Shown: positions 35,645 to 43,676 of the stretch, one piece after another
Position numbering within the stretch: the first letter of the stretch is position 1
Layout: every line of letters begins with the position of its first letter
Assembly (NCBI GenBank): GCA_012516125.1
Contig: JAAYXB010000048.1
Coordinates: 1-45,812 of the forward strand
Direction: 5' to 3'
DNA: 45,812 nt
Source of the DNA: Bacillota bacterium
Lineage (GTDB): Bacteria; Bacillota; SHA-98; UBA4971
The notes under the pieces: model-generated
What the model was told of the DNA's origin: nothing
Seen by the model: the letters and a program-made list of their open reading frames with translations, nothing else
Databases searched by the model: none
Program-made: the position numbers and the translations under genes

Positions 35645-35661
35645 AGCAAGTTGCGTGCCAA
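35645..35661 (-). promoter_or_regulatory. Sigma-54 (-24/-12) promoter of the hydrogenase operon
   Basis: On the minus strand TTGGCAC (35661-35655), five bases, TTGCT (35649-35645). This is a full match to the sigma-54 consensus (TGGCAC-N5-TTGCW), including the invariant GG and GC 10 bases apart. It lies after the terminator of the sigma-54 activator gene and about 150 bases before the small ORF. The promoter is served by the adjacent NtrC-type activator. Confidence 0.88.
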
Positions 35662-35674
35662 CCCGCGCTCCAGG

Positions 35675-35723
35675 AAAAAGAAACCCGCCAGGACCGCCTG
35701 AAAGTGGCATCCTGAGCGGGTTT
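35675..35723 (-). terminator. Rho-independent terminator after the sigma-54 activator gene
   Basis: On the minus strand AAACCCGC, a one-base bulge and CAGGA (35723-35710) pair with TCCTG-GCGGGTTT (35693-35681), followed by TCTTTTT. It separates the activator transcript from the sigma-54 promoter. Confidence 0.88.
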
Positions 35724-35772
35724 TCAGCCTTTTCCCGGAGCTAGGCTGCGGACCTGTGCGAGCCCCGATCGT

Positions 35773-35805
35773 CCAAGAGATTGGCTTACGCGTCCAAAAT
35801 ATTGG
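35773..35805 (-). promoter_or_regulatory. Two palindromic upstream activator sites (CCAA-N4-TTGG)
   Basis: Two near-identical 16-mers of the form GCCAATnTnTTGGACG (minus strand) lie 21 bp apart, almost exactly two helical turns. The palindromes are CCAAAATATTGG (35794-35805) and CCAAGAGATTGG (35773-35784) on the plus strand. They are centred about 145 and 165 bases upstream of the predicted sigma-54 start, the usual place for enhancer sites. The distal site overlaps the last codons of the activator gene. Confidence 0.75.
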
Positions 35806-37231
35806 CGTCCGGCCGCCGCCGAGCGCCGCCCCCTGTCATCCCCAGCCTCTTCATCATCTCGTTGAGGGTGGTCCTCTTGATGCCCAGGATCTCCGCGGCT
35901 TTTGCCTGGACCCCGCCGGCCTTTTCCAGAGCCCTCGCGATAAGCTCCCGCTTGTAGGAAGCGACCGCCTCGTCGAACTTGAGGCCATCTATAGCGTCCA
36001 TCGTCACCGCCGTGCCTCCTGCGGCACCTCCCGCGCTAAGTTCTGCCACCTTTCGGGCGATCTCCTCCGGGAAATCCTCAAGCGAAAGCTCATTGCCCTC
36101 GGCCAGCACGACCGCCCGCTCCACGGCGTTCTCAAGCTCTCGCACGTTGCCCGGCCAGTCGTACGCCGTAAGCGCCGCCATGGCCTCCGGCGAGAACGTG
36201 ATGGGCCCTTTCAGAAGGCTCGCCGCGTATTTACGGGCGAAGTGCTTGGCCAGGAGGGGTATGTCCTCGCGCCGCTCCCGCAGGGGCGGGAGGTGGACTG
36301 TAATCACATTCAGGCGATAGTACAGGTCGCGCCTGAAATCCCCGCGCTCTATGGCCTCCTCGAGGTCTTTGTTGGTGGCGACGATGACCCGTACGTCCAC
36401 GCGCCTCACGGACGTCTCCCCCACCCTGATGAACTCCTTGCTTTGCAGGAACCGGAGGAGCTTGGCCTGGAGCGCAAGACTCACGTCGCCGATCTCGTCA
36501 AGGAACACCGTGCCCCCCTCCGCCTCCTCGAAGAGTCCCCGTTTCGTGGAGACCGCGCCCGTAAACGCCCCGCGCGCGTGGCCGAAAAGCTCGCTCTCGA
36601 GGAGGGTCTCGGGGAGGGCGGCGCAGTTTATGCTGACGAAGGGCTTTGCCGCCCGCAGGCTCTGGCGGTGGATCTCGCGGGCGATGAGGTCCTTGCCGGT
36701 TCCGCTTTCGCCCCGGATAAGGACGGTTGCGTCAGTCCTCGCCACCTTCTCCACCAGCCTGAAGACGGCCTGCATCTTCTCGCTTGCGCCGATGATGTCA
36801 CTGGACCTCTCCCTGATGGACTGAAGCTCGCGACGGAGCCTGCGGTTCTCAAGGGCGATCTCGCGCCGTTCCAGCGCCTTTTTCACCACGAGCCTGACCT
36901 CGTCCACCTTGAACGGCTTCGGCAGATAGTCGAAGGCGCCTGCTTTCATGGCCTCCACCGCGTTCTGCACGGTGGAGTACCCGGTGATGACCACGACCGG
37001 AGTATCGGGAAGCGACCTTTTGGCTTCCTCGAGGACCTCCATGCCGCCAATCCCAGGCATCATGAGGTCCGTCACGATGACGTCGATGTCGTCCCCTGAT
37101 CTGATCTCCTCGAGAGCCCGCTCGCCGCTTGAAGCGCACACCACCTGGTGCCCGTCCTGGGCGAGGACAAGCTGCAGGAACTCGCACATCCTCTCCTCGT
37201 CGTCAACCACCAGCACAGTGCCGCCAGCCAA
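35786..37231 (-). CDS. NtrC-family sigma-54-dependent response regulator
   Basis: A 481-residue activator with all three NtrC domains. The receiver (about 1-122) has the acidic pocket VVDDEE, phospho-acceptor Asp55 in VTDLMMPG, and KPF near 106. The AAA+ domain (about 145-385) has Walker A GESGTGKD (174-181), the sigma-54 contact loop GAFTGA (221-226), Walker B TVFLDEIGD, and the arginine-finger region FRRDLYYRLNV. The C-terminal Fis-type HTH (about 430-465) is AKAAEILGIKRTTLNEMMKRL. The start is TTG 37231, 6 bases after the kinase stop, with GGGGGAGG 12 bases upstream. It is coupled to the hydrogenase-like sensor kinase and followed by sigma-54 promoter elements, so it probably activates the hydrogenase operon. 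Confidence 0.94.
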   Translation of the reverse strand: MAGGTVLVVDDEERMCEFLQLVLAQDGHQVVCASSGERALEEIRSGDDIDVIVTDLMMPGIGGMEVLEEAKRSLPDTPVVVITGYSTVQNAVEAMKAGAFDYLPKPFKVDEVRLVVKKALERREIALENRRLRRELQSIRERSSDIIGASEKMQAVFRLVEKVARTDATVLIRGESGTGKDLIAREIHRQSLRAAKPFVSINCAALPETLLESELFGHARGAFTGAVSTKRGLFEEAEGGTVFLDEIGDVSLALQAKLLRFLQSKEFIRVGETSVRRVDVRVIVATNKDLEEAIERGDFRRDLYYRLNVITVHLPPLRERREDIPLLAKHFARKYAASLLKGPITFSPEAMAALTAYDWPGNVRELENAVERAVVLAEGNELSLEDFPEEIARKVAELSAGGAAGGTAVTMDAIDGLKFDEAVASYKRELIARALEKAGGVQAKAAEILGIKRTTLNEMMKRLGMTGGGARRRPDANILDA

Positions 37232-37237
37232 CGAATA

Positions 37238-39772
37238 TCACGCCTCCCCCGCGCAGGACGGCAGGGTGATCGTGAACGTCGTGCCCTTGCCGACCTCGCT
37301 CTCGACTTTGATGGACCCGCCGTGCTTCTCAACTATGCCGAAACTCACCGAAAGCCCAAGGCCGGTGCCTTTCCCCACTTCCTTCGTGGTGAAGAAGGGA
37401 TCGAATATCCTGTTCAGGTTTTCCTCGGGAATCCCGCAGCCCGTATCGGTGATAACGATCTCCACCGCACGTCCCGGCCCGGGCGACGCAGCGCCGCCTG
37501 CGCTCGCACCGCGCTGGCCGCCTCCCACCACGATCGCGTGGCCGTTCCCGCCGGCCCCCCGGGTGACTCTCCCGAAGTCGTCGGCGCCGGGTCGCTCGCA
37601 CACCCTGGTCGATATCGCGAGGAGTCCCCCATCAGGCATCGCCTGGATGGCGTTGAGCACCATGTTGAGGAGCACCTGCTGCAGCTCGCCCACATCAATG
37701 GCAGCCTCGGGGTCAGTGCCGTCAAGGTCCAGCCTGACCTCGACGCCCTTGTGGGCCATCTGGCCGCCGAATATCTTGAGAGTCCTCTCGACAGCCTCGT
37801 TGACCCTGCACTTGCCCGAAGGTGTTGTGCCGGGCCGCGCGAAGCTGAGAAGGCTCCGGACTATCTCGGCGATCCTGTCCGCTTCCTCCGCGATGGTCTT
37901 GAGGTAAGACGCGCCGGGGCTGTCAGCCCCGATGGTTCCCGCCAGAATCTCCGTGTACCCTGATATGAGGGTAAGCGGAGTGTTGATCTCATGCGCCACA
38001 CCTGCGGCCAGTTGCCCGAGCGCGGCCAGCCTGTCTGACTGGATGAGCTGGGTCTCGAGCCTCCGCCTTTCGGTGATGTCATCGCTGAGGAGAACGGCAC
38101 CGTACACGTCGCCGCTCGCGTTCTTCAGGGGGCTCACTTTCAGGTTGACGATGACCTTGGCCTTGGCGTCCCTGGTGTCCCCGGCGTCCCTGGCGTCCCT
38201 GGCGTCCTTGGCATCCCCGCCCCCCCTGCCGCCCCTGCCCAGCAGGTAGGTGACCTCCCCGATCTCCGTCGGGACCCCGAGCCGGATTGCCTGCTCGAAG
38301 GCACGCCTGCACGCTGGGGTGTCCAGAGCGGGGAGGACATCGAATATCTTGCGCCCGATGGCTCCCTCAGGCGCCTGGCGGCTCACCCGCCCGCCGGCGT
38401 CGTTGAAGCTGGTAACAACCATGTTGCGGTCCACCACCACGATGCCCTCGGTGATGCTCTGGATGATGTCCTCATGGTACGCCTTCAGGTCCGCAAGCTG
38501 CCTGTTGTGAACCTCGAGCTGTTTTATAAGGTATGGGAGGCACATCTTGTTCTCGGCAAGGCCCTGGAAGACGGCGACGGCCTTCTCACGGCAGGTATTG
38601 TACCCGCACGCCCCGCAGTTGAGCTCGTCCTCCGGCCTGGTCTTGTCAAGCTCCCGCAGGATGCGCCGGATGTCGTCCTCGGTAGGCGTGGGAAGCGGAA
38701 CGCTCCTCGGCCGGAAGGAGCGCCTCGCCTCGATCTCTGGAAACGACGGGTACGACGCGCTGATGGCGGCGCCCGCAGCGTTCGCAGCGGTCTTCCCGGC
38801 CTGCCCGCCCTCCGCCTTCCTCGCGAAGTCCACGGCGACGCGTCTCCGGCCGTACCCGAGAAGCGGGCTTGTGATCATCGGCCCATTTATGCATCCCTCG
38901 CAGAAGAGCATGTCTACGAACTCGGGGCATTCGCGCCCGCGCCTCAAGGCCTCGAGGAACTCGATGCAGTTGTCCTTGCCCTCCACGGTGATGATATCGT
39001 TCTCGAGGATGTCGGCCCGGAACGCAGCGCTTCGGAGAAGCCCTCCGGCCACCGGGTACAGCCTGCCGAGGTAAGCGCCGGGCTGGTCGAAGGGCGCGTC
39101 GGGAAGCGCCTCCAACTCAACAGGCAGGCTGTCGAGAAGGGACCGAAGCTCAGCGAAGGTCAGCACGGCGTCAACGGCGTCAGCGACCTCGGCATCCGCG
39201 ACTTCGCTCTTCTTGGCGACGCACGGGCCGATGAAGACCGTGCAAGCGCCGGGGCGCATTCGCTTTATCATCCGCCCCGCCGCCACCATAGGCGAGACCA
39301 CCGGAGCAAGCCTGTGCAAGAGCTCTGGGAACCTCGCCTCGACAAGGTTGACCACAGCGGGGCAGGGCGTCGAGATGACGCCACGACGGCCTTCCACTTC
39401 GATCAGTTTGATATACTCCTGAGTCACACGCTCGGCCCCCCACGCAACCTCATAGACCCCGGCAAACCCGGCTCGTCGGAGGGCCTCCACCACCTGCCCG
39501 GGGCGAAGCTCGCCCGCGAACTCCACCACGAAGGACGGTGCGAGCATGGCGTAAGCGGCCCCGGACCGGAGCGCCTCCCGCACCGTAGGCAGATCCTCCT
39601 TGATGTACTTGGCGTGCTGGGCACAAACGCGCACGCAGTAGCCACACGCGATACAGAGGTCCTCTATGACGGCCGCCTGGCCGTCCTCGACCTTGATGGC
39701 TTTCACAGGACAGTTGCGCACGCACGCATAGCAGCCTCTGCACTTGCCCTTGATAGTTGTGACGACGTTCAC
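37238..39772 (-). CDS. Sensor histidine kinase with an [FeFe]-hydrogenase-like domain, Fe-S clusters and PAS
   Basis: An 844-residue soluble kinase. It starts with two [4Fe-4S] motifs (C11/14/17/21 and C40/43/46/50). A hydrogenase large-subunit-like domain follows, with L1-like TPCPA (C137), L2-like GPCVAKKSE (C184) and L3-like FCEGC (C291/C294). The last is Cx2C where catalytic enzymes have Cx3C. A third Fe-S motif comes next (NCGACGYNTC with C411), then PAS (about 435-570), HisKA (phospho-acceptor His594 in AHEINTP) and HATPase (DTGCGIPEEN, GTGLGLSVS). The N-terminal half resembles HsfB/HydS-type sensory [FeFe] proteins. The likely role is sensing H2 or redox state and phosphorylating the adjacent sigma-54 regulator. 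An in-frame 9-bp DNA repeat lengthens the PAS domain. Start ATG/GTG at 39772. Confidence 0.92.
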   Translation of the reverse strand: MNVVTTIKGKCRGCYACVRNCPVKAIKVEDGQAAVIEDLCIACGYCVRVCAQHAKYIKEDLPTVREALRSGAAYAMLAPSFVVEFAGELRPGQVVEALRRAGFAGVYEVAWGAERVTQEYIKLIEVEGRRGVISTPCPAVVNLVEARFPELLHRLAPVVSPMVAAGRMIKRMRPGACTVFIGPCVAKKSEVADAEVADAVDAVLTFAELRSLLDSLPVELEALPDAPFDQPGAYLGRLYPVAGGLLRSAAFRADILENDIITVEGKDNCIEFLEALRRGRECPEFVDMLFCEGCINGPMITSPLLGYGRRRVAVDFARKAEGGQAGKTAANAAGAAISASYPSFPEIEARRSFRPRSVPLPTPTEDDIRRILRELDKTRPEDELNCGACGYNTCREKAVAVFQGLAENKMCLPYLIKQLEVHNRQLADLKAYHEDIIQSITEGIVVVDRNMVVTSFNDAGGRVSRQAPEGAIGRKIFDVLPALDTPACRRAFEQAIRLGVPTEIGEVTYLLGRGGRGGGDAKDARDARDAGDTRDAKAKVIVNLKVSPLKNASGDVYGAVLLSDDITERRRLETQLIQSDRLAALGQLAAGVAHEINTPLTLISGYTEILAGTIGADSPGASYLKTIAEEADRIAEIVRSLLSFARPGTTPSGKCRVNEAVERTLKIFGGQMAHKGVEVRLDLDGTDPEAAIDVGELQQVLLNMVLNAIQAMPDGGLLAISTRVCERPGADDFGRVTRGAGGNGHAIVVGGGQRGASAGGAASPGPGRAVEIVITDTGCGIPEENLNRIFDPFFTTKEVGKGTGLGLSVSFGIVEKHGGSIKVESEVGKGTTFTITLPSCAGEA
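38161..38214. repeat. In-frame 9-bp tandem repeat inside the sensor-kinase PAS region
   Basis: Six consecutive 9-bp units of the form CCCTGGCGT (with small changes) at 38161-38214. On the coding strand each unit specifies Asp-Ala-Arg or Asp-Ala-Lys. They give an acidic/basic linker (near residues 520-537) within the PAS fold. The multiple of three keeps the frame, so copy-number change would alter only linker length. Confidence 0.85.
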
Positions 39773-39827
39773 AAGTAGCGTCCTCCCGCGGCCTCTCGCT
39801 CCGCTCGCTTAAGCTCTCTTCAGCCCG

Positions 39828-39870
39828 TCAGTGCACGTACCGGTCCGCCGTTCAGTGCACGTATTGGCCC
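39828..39870. repeat. Direct repeat TCAGTGCACGTA upstream of the sensor-kinase gene
   Basis: Two 19-bp near-copies starting TCAGTGCACGTA are at 39828-39846 and 39852-39870, 24 bp apart. Each contains the palindrome GTGCAC. They lie in the 5' untranslated region of the kinase-regulator operon and could be operator sites or an RNA element. Confidence 0.6.
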
Positions 39871-39894
39871 ACCGCCAGATCCCGGACCACAGCC

Positions 39895-39903
39895 ATTATA
39901 CCA
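39895..39903 (-). promoter_or_regulatory. Extended -10 promoter of the kinase-regulator operon
   Basis: TGGTATAAT on the minus strand (39903-39895) is an extended -10 with a perfect TATAAT. No convincing -35 lies 17 bases upstream. It would drive the hydrogenase-like kinase and its regulator. Confidence 0.55.
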
Positions 39904-39932
39904 TAAAGTACCTCTCCTCTTCCCTCTTCCGC

Positions 39933-39961
39933 TGGCGCGCGAACTTGTCCAAAGTTATAAT
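39933..39961 (+). promoter_or_regulatory. Promoter of the phoPR-like operon
   Basis: TATAAT (39956-39961) with TGGCGC (39933-39938) 17 bases upstream. The -10 is perfect and the -35 weak (three of six), so activation may be needed. It lies about 50 bases before the response-regulator start codon. Confidence 0.55.
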
Positions 39962-40010
39962 GAGCATGAAGACGAGAGTGCCGCGCGCTGGACGAAGCGG
40001 AGGAGAGCCT

Positions 40011-40715
40011 ATGGCGAAGAAGATACTTGTGGTCGACGACGAAGCCCCCATCCTGGAGCTGGTCCGGTTTAACCTTGAGAAAGAGGGTTTCTCCGTAATC
40101 ACGGCATCCGACGGTGAGGACGGCCTTCGGCGGGCGCACAGCGAAGCGCCCGACCTTGTCATCCTTGACCTGATGCTGCCTGGCATCGACGGGATCGAAG
40201 TGTGCCAGCAGCTTCGCCGCGAGACGAATGTCCCGGTCCTCATGCTCACAGCGAAGTCCGAGGAGTTCGACAGGGTGCTGGGGTTGTCGGTGGGGGCTGA
40301 CGATTACGTCACCAAGCCGTTCAGTCCGCGAGAGCTTGTGGCAAGGGTGAAGGCACAGCTCCGCCGGCGCGACATGGATCTCGAGGAAACAAGAGCGCGC
40401 GACGCGTCCGGCCGCATCCACGCGGGCGACCTCGTGATCGACACCTCGCGGTTCGAGGTCGAGGTCCGGGGAGTGCGAACCGAGCTTACACCGAAGGAGT
40501 TCGAGCTCCTGCGAGTCCTCGTGGCCAACAGGGGAAAGGTGCTCACCAGGGACTTTCTCCTGGAGAAGGTCTGGGGGTACGAGTACGGGGGAGACACTCG
40601 CACAGTCGACGTGCACGTGAGGCGCCTGCGTCAGAAGATCGAGGAGGACGACTCGCGTCCCACATACATCCAGACGGTGCACGGGGTTGGCTATAGATTC
40701 AGGGAGGACATCTGA
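40011..40715 (+). CDS. phoP: PhoB/PhoP-type response regulator (OmpR family)
   Basis: A 234-residue OmpR-family regulator. The receiver domain (about 1-120) has VVDDEAPI, phospho-acceptor Asp in VILDLMLPGIDG, and VTKPFSPREL. The winged-helix output domain (about 135-232) has ELTPKEFELLRVLVANRGKV and the recognition region DTRTVDVHVRRLRQKI, and ends HGVGYRFRED. ATG 40011 follows GGAGGAGAG by 4-5 bases, and the longer frame back to 39831 is not coding-like. The partner kinase follows 67 bases later, and pstB-phoU lie downstream, so this is probably PhoP (phosphate response). The PhoP box before pstB supports that. Confidence 0.88.
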   Translation: MAKKILVVDDEAPILELVRFNLEKEGFSVITASDGEDGLRRAHSEAPDLVILDLMLPGIDGIEVCQQLRRETNVPVLMLTAKSEEFDRVLGLSVGADDYVTKPFSPRELVARVKAQLRRRDMDLEETRARDASGRIHAGDLVIDTSRFEVEVRGVRTELTPKEFELLRVLVANRGKVLTRDFLLEKVWGYEYGGDTRTVDVHVRRLRQKIEEDDSRPTYIQTVHGVGYRFREDI

Positions 40716-40782
40716 GTCTGAAAGTGCTACAGATTCATGACGGCCGACTTGGGGAAGCGTGCGAGGAGGTGCGAATCCCGCA

Positions 40783-42558
40783 ATGGTCCTGGGGTACCGG
40801 AAAAGGCTAACCCTCACATATCTCATAGTAGTGCTCTCATCGCTCCTCCTCATCGGGGTCTATCTCACCAAGGCCATCCAGGGATACTTCATCGCCAGGC
40901 TCGACGATGAAATGAAGGCCAAAACCTTCCTGGTTTCCGAGCTTGTGCGCCAGGACCTTGAAGAGGAGCGCGGCATCGATGCCATGGACCCCATGGCCGA
41001 CCGTATCGGCCGCGAGATCGGACTCCGGGTGACGGTTATGAACCCGAGCGGGGTGGTGCTCGGAGATTCCGAGGAGGATCCAAGCACCATGGAGAACCAC
41101 GCCACCAGGCCGGAGGTGCTGGCGTCGCTCAAGACCGGCACGGGTATGGCCGAGCGCTACAGCACCACCCTCGGCGTGCGGCTAAGGTACGTGGCCATGC
41201 CCGTTATGTCAGGCGGCGGCGACAGGGTTGTGGGATTCGTGAGGCTCGCGATGCCGCTTTCCCAGGTGGACATGCTGGTCAGAATCATCAGGCAGTTCAT
41301 CCTCCACGCAAGCGCCCTCGCCGCCCTGATGGCCGCGGTCCTCAGTGTGCTCCTGGCGAGAAGCATCGGCAGTCCCTTACGCGACATGGCTGAGGCAGCG
41401 CGCGAGATAGCCCGCGGCAACTTCAGGCGCAAGATCCGTGCGGCAAGCCCAGACGAACTGGGTCAACTCGGGGAAGCGTTCAATTACATGGCGGCCGAGC
41501 TTGAGCGCAACATCAGCGAGCTTGCCGAGCGCAAGAACCGAATGGAAACCATCCTTGCGGCGATGGCCGATGGCGTCATCGCAGTGGACCCGCAAGGCAA
41601 GATCCTCCTCGTGAACCGCGCCGCCTGCGAGATGCTGGGCATCTCCGAGGAGCGGGCACGCGGCAAATACGTGCTGGAGGCCGTGCGCAATCACGACCTC
41701 GCGGAGTCGCTGGAGTCCGCGAGGCGCGGCGAGGCCGACACCCGCGAGATAAGGCTGCGTAGTCCGCGGCAGGCGTACGTCGGAGTGCTCTCAGCACCGA
41801 TATTCGAGAGTGAAAAGGACGCGGTGGCAGGCGCCGTGGCCGTGCTACACGACGTGACCGAGATCCGGCGGCTCGAGCAAATCCGCACCGACTTCGTGTC
41901 CAACGTATCGCATGAGCTTCGCACGCCGGTCACGTCCATAAAGGGATTCGTGGATACCCTTCTCGACGGGGCAATGGAAGACAGGGAAACGCTGAAGCGG
42001 TTCCTGGAAATCATCAGCCACGAGACCGACAGGTTGACCCAGATAATCTCCGATCTTCTCGAGCTTTCCAGGCTCGAATCGAAAGGCACACAGGTGCGAA
42101 AGAGCCCCGTGCCGCTGCGGGCCGTGGTCGACGCCGCCCTCGGGATAGTCCAGGACAGGGCGCGGCAGCGAAACATCGACATCGCGGTGGACATCGGGCC
42201 CGACTTCCCGCCGGTGCCGGCGGACGAAGCCCTCCTTGTCCAGGTGTTCGTGAACCTCCTGGACAACGCCGTGAAGTATACCCCTGAAGGCGGGCGCGTG
42301 AGGGTCAGCGCGCGCCGCGAGGACGGCACAACGCGCGTGGACGTCAGCGATACCGGCATAGGAATCGCGCCGGAGCACCTGCCCAGGATATTCGAGCGCT
42401 TCTACAGAATAGACAAGGCCAGGTCGCGACAGCTCGGAGGCACCGGGCTCGGGCTATCCATCGTGAAGCACATCGTCGAGCGCCACGGGGGCCAGGTGTC
42501 GGTTGCAAGCACGCCCGGGGAAGGGTCGACGTTTTCGTTCACGCTGCCTGACGCCTGA
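40783..42558 (+). CDS. phoR: PhoR-type sensor histidine kinase
   Basis: A 591-residue membrane kinase. It has TM1 (about 10-30), an extracytoplasmic sensor (about 31-165), TM2 (about 170-192), HAMP (about 193-245), PAS (about 260-360, with DGVIAVDPQGKILLVN), HisKA (SNVSHELRTPVTSIKG) and HATPase (NLLDNAVKYT, DTGIGI, RQLGGTGLGLSIV). The layout equals PhoR of B. subtilis. ATG 40783 is the likely start. An in-frame GTG at 40759 has a closer GGGGA but would add eight residues. It follows the phoP gene, so the pair is one operon. The extracytoplasmic domain would detect wall-polymer or phosphate status. Confidence 0.9.
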   Translation: MVLGYRKRLTLTYLIVVLSSLLLIGVYLTKAIQGYFIARLDDEMKAKTFLVSELVRQDLEEERGIDAMDPMADRIGREIGLRVTVMNPSGVVLGDSEEDPSTMENHATRPEVLASLKTGTGMAERYSTTLGVRLRYVAMPVMSGGGDRVVGFVRLAMPLSQVDMLVRIIRQFILHASALAALMAAVLSVLLARSIGSPLRDMAEAAREIARGNFRRKIRAASPDELGQLGEAFNYMAAELERNISELAERKNRMETILAAMADGVIAVDPQGKILLVNRAACEMLGISEERARGKYVLEAVRNHDLAESLESARRGEADTREIRLRSPRQAYVGVLSAPIFESEKDAVAGAVAVLHDVTEIRRLEQIRTDFVSNVSHELRTPVTSIKGFVDTLLDGAMEDRETLKRFLEIISHETDRLTQIISDLLELSRLESKGTQVRKSPVPLRAVVDAALGIVQDRARQRNIDIAVDIGPDFPPVPADEALLVQVFVNLLDNAVKYTPEGGRVRVSARREDGTTRVDVSDTGIGIAPEHLPRIFERFYRIDKARSRQLGGTGLGLSIVKHIVERHGGQVSVASTPGEGSTFSFTLPDA

Positions 42559-42709
42559 GCCTGAGGCGACCGGCCCGTCTCACCCTGAGTCTGACCCTGA
42601 GTCGACCGGCCCGACGCCCGCCACCGCTCGGCACGGCATGGTCTGCATCGCCCCCGGGTCCGGGGTAGAGACCGAACCTGCCCCCGCGCGGGGCACGGAA
42701 TGGCCCCCG
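42559..42709. other. Gap after phoR with small palindromes
   Basis: No gene is seen. CGACCGGCCCG occurs twice near 42567 and 42603. TGCCCC/GGGGCA (42679-42695) forms a short stem. The PhoP box lies to the right. Confidence 0.35.
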
Positions 42710-42747
42710 TTAACACGGATTTAACACCGCCGCAATAACTCTTAACG
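42710..42747 (+). promoter_or_regulatory. PhoP box upstream of pstB-phoU
   Basis: TTAACA at 42710 and 42721, GCAATA at 42732 and TTAACG at 42742 repeat every 10-11 bases. This matches the B. subtilis PhoP box (TT-A/T/C-ACA repeats with 11-bp period, normally four). A weak -10 (CACAAT or AATACA) follows. It predicts PhoP activation of pstB-phoU during phosphate limitation. Confidence 0.75.
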
Positions 42748-42833
42748 AAGGCACAATACAGGGGCAACACCGCTATGTCAGAATCGGACTTGTGATGGCA
42801 AGGAAGCTCGCAGAGCGAAGGGGAGGGCATCCT

Positions 42834-43676
42834 GTGATCGCAAGGCCCGTCATGGGGATCGCGTCGCACGCGACCGAGACGAGACCAGGCGCCGAGCGCG
42901 CGCGGGAGCGCGTCGCCGCGCCGCGGTCGAAGATAGAGACATCGGGGCTGAATTTGTTCTACGGCTCATTTCATGCACTAAAGGATATATCCATCTCCAT
43001 CGAGGAGCGAAAGATAACGGCGCTTATCGGGCCGTCAGGCTGCGGCAAGTCAACGTTCCTCCGGACTTTGAACCGCATGAACGACATCATCCCCGGCGTG
43101 AGAATCGAGGGGCGTGTCGCCATCGACGGACAGGACATCTATGGGCCGGCCGTCGACCTCGTGGAACTTCGCAAGCGGGTGGGCATGGTGTTCCAGCGGC
43201 CCAACCCCTTCCCGATGTCCGTGTTCGACAACGTGGCCTACGGGCCGCGGATCCACGGGCTTGCGACCAAAGCCACGCTCCCGGACATTGTGGAGCGGAG
43301 CCTCAGGGCAGCAGCGCTCTGGGACGAGGTGAAGGACAGGCTCAAGGACTCCGCGCTGGGGCTATCAGGCGGCCAGCAGCAGAGGCTGTGTATCGCGAGG
43401 GTGCTCGCCGTGGAGCCAGAGGTGCTCCTCATGGACGAGCCGTGCTCAGCCCTTGACCCGATATCAACCGCAAAGATCGAGGACCTGATGATCGACCTCA
43501 AGCGTGACTACACGATAGTGATAGTCACCCATAACATGCAGCAGGCGGGGCGCGTATCGGATAAGACAGGGTTCTTTTTGTCCGGCGAGCTTATAGAATA
43601 TGGTGAGACAAAGGACATTTTCGAGCGGCCGCGCGACAGGCGCACCGAGGATTATATAACAGGTAGGTTCGGCTGA
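42834..43676 (+). CDS. pstB: Phosphate ABC transporter ATPase PstB
   Basis: A 280-residue ATPase that energises the PstSCAB phosphate importer. It has [20 protein letters not shown], Walker [29 protein letters not shown] (the Pst-type Q-loop), signature LSGGQQQRL, Walker [14 protein letters not shown], and [16 protein letters not shown] 42834 is preferred (GGGGAGGGC 7 bases upstream). Compared with normal PstB (about 250-255 residues) the N-terminus has an extra basic stretch of about 30. pstS, pstC and pstA are missing from this locus, so the membrane and binding components must lie elsewhere. phoU follows. Confidence 0.94.
   Translation: MIARPVMGIASHATETRPGAERARERVAAPRSKIETSGLNLFYGSFHALKDISISIEERKITALIGPSGCGKSTFLRTLNRMNDIIPGVRIEGRVAIDGQDIYGPAVDLVELRKRVGMVFQRPNPFPMSVFDNVAYGPRIHGLATKATLPDIVERSLRAAALWDEVKDRLKDSALGLSGGQQQRLCIARVLAVEPEVLLMDEPCSALDPISTAKIEDLMIDLKRDYTIVIVTHNMQQAGRVSDKTGFFLSGELIEYGETKDIFERPRDRRTEDYITGRFG

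Noticed and set aside
35756-37099. Plus-strand open frame of 447 codons
   Set aside because: It is antisense to the sigma-54 activator, which has complete NtrC domains.
39831-40010. N-terminal extension of the phoP-like frame
   Set aside because: It spans the promoter and intergenic repeats, and the family N-terminus (KKILVVDDE) begins right after the good Shine-Dalgarno.
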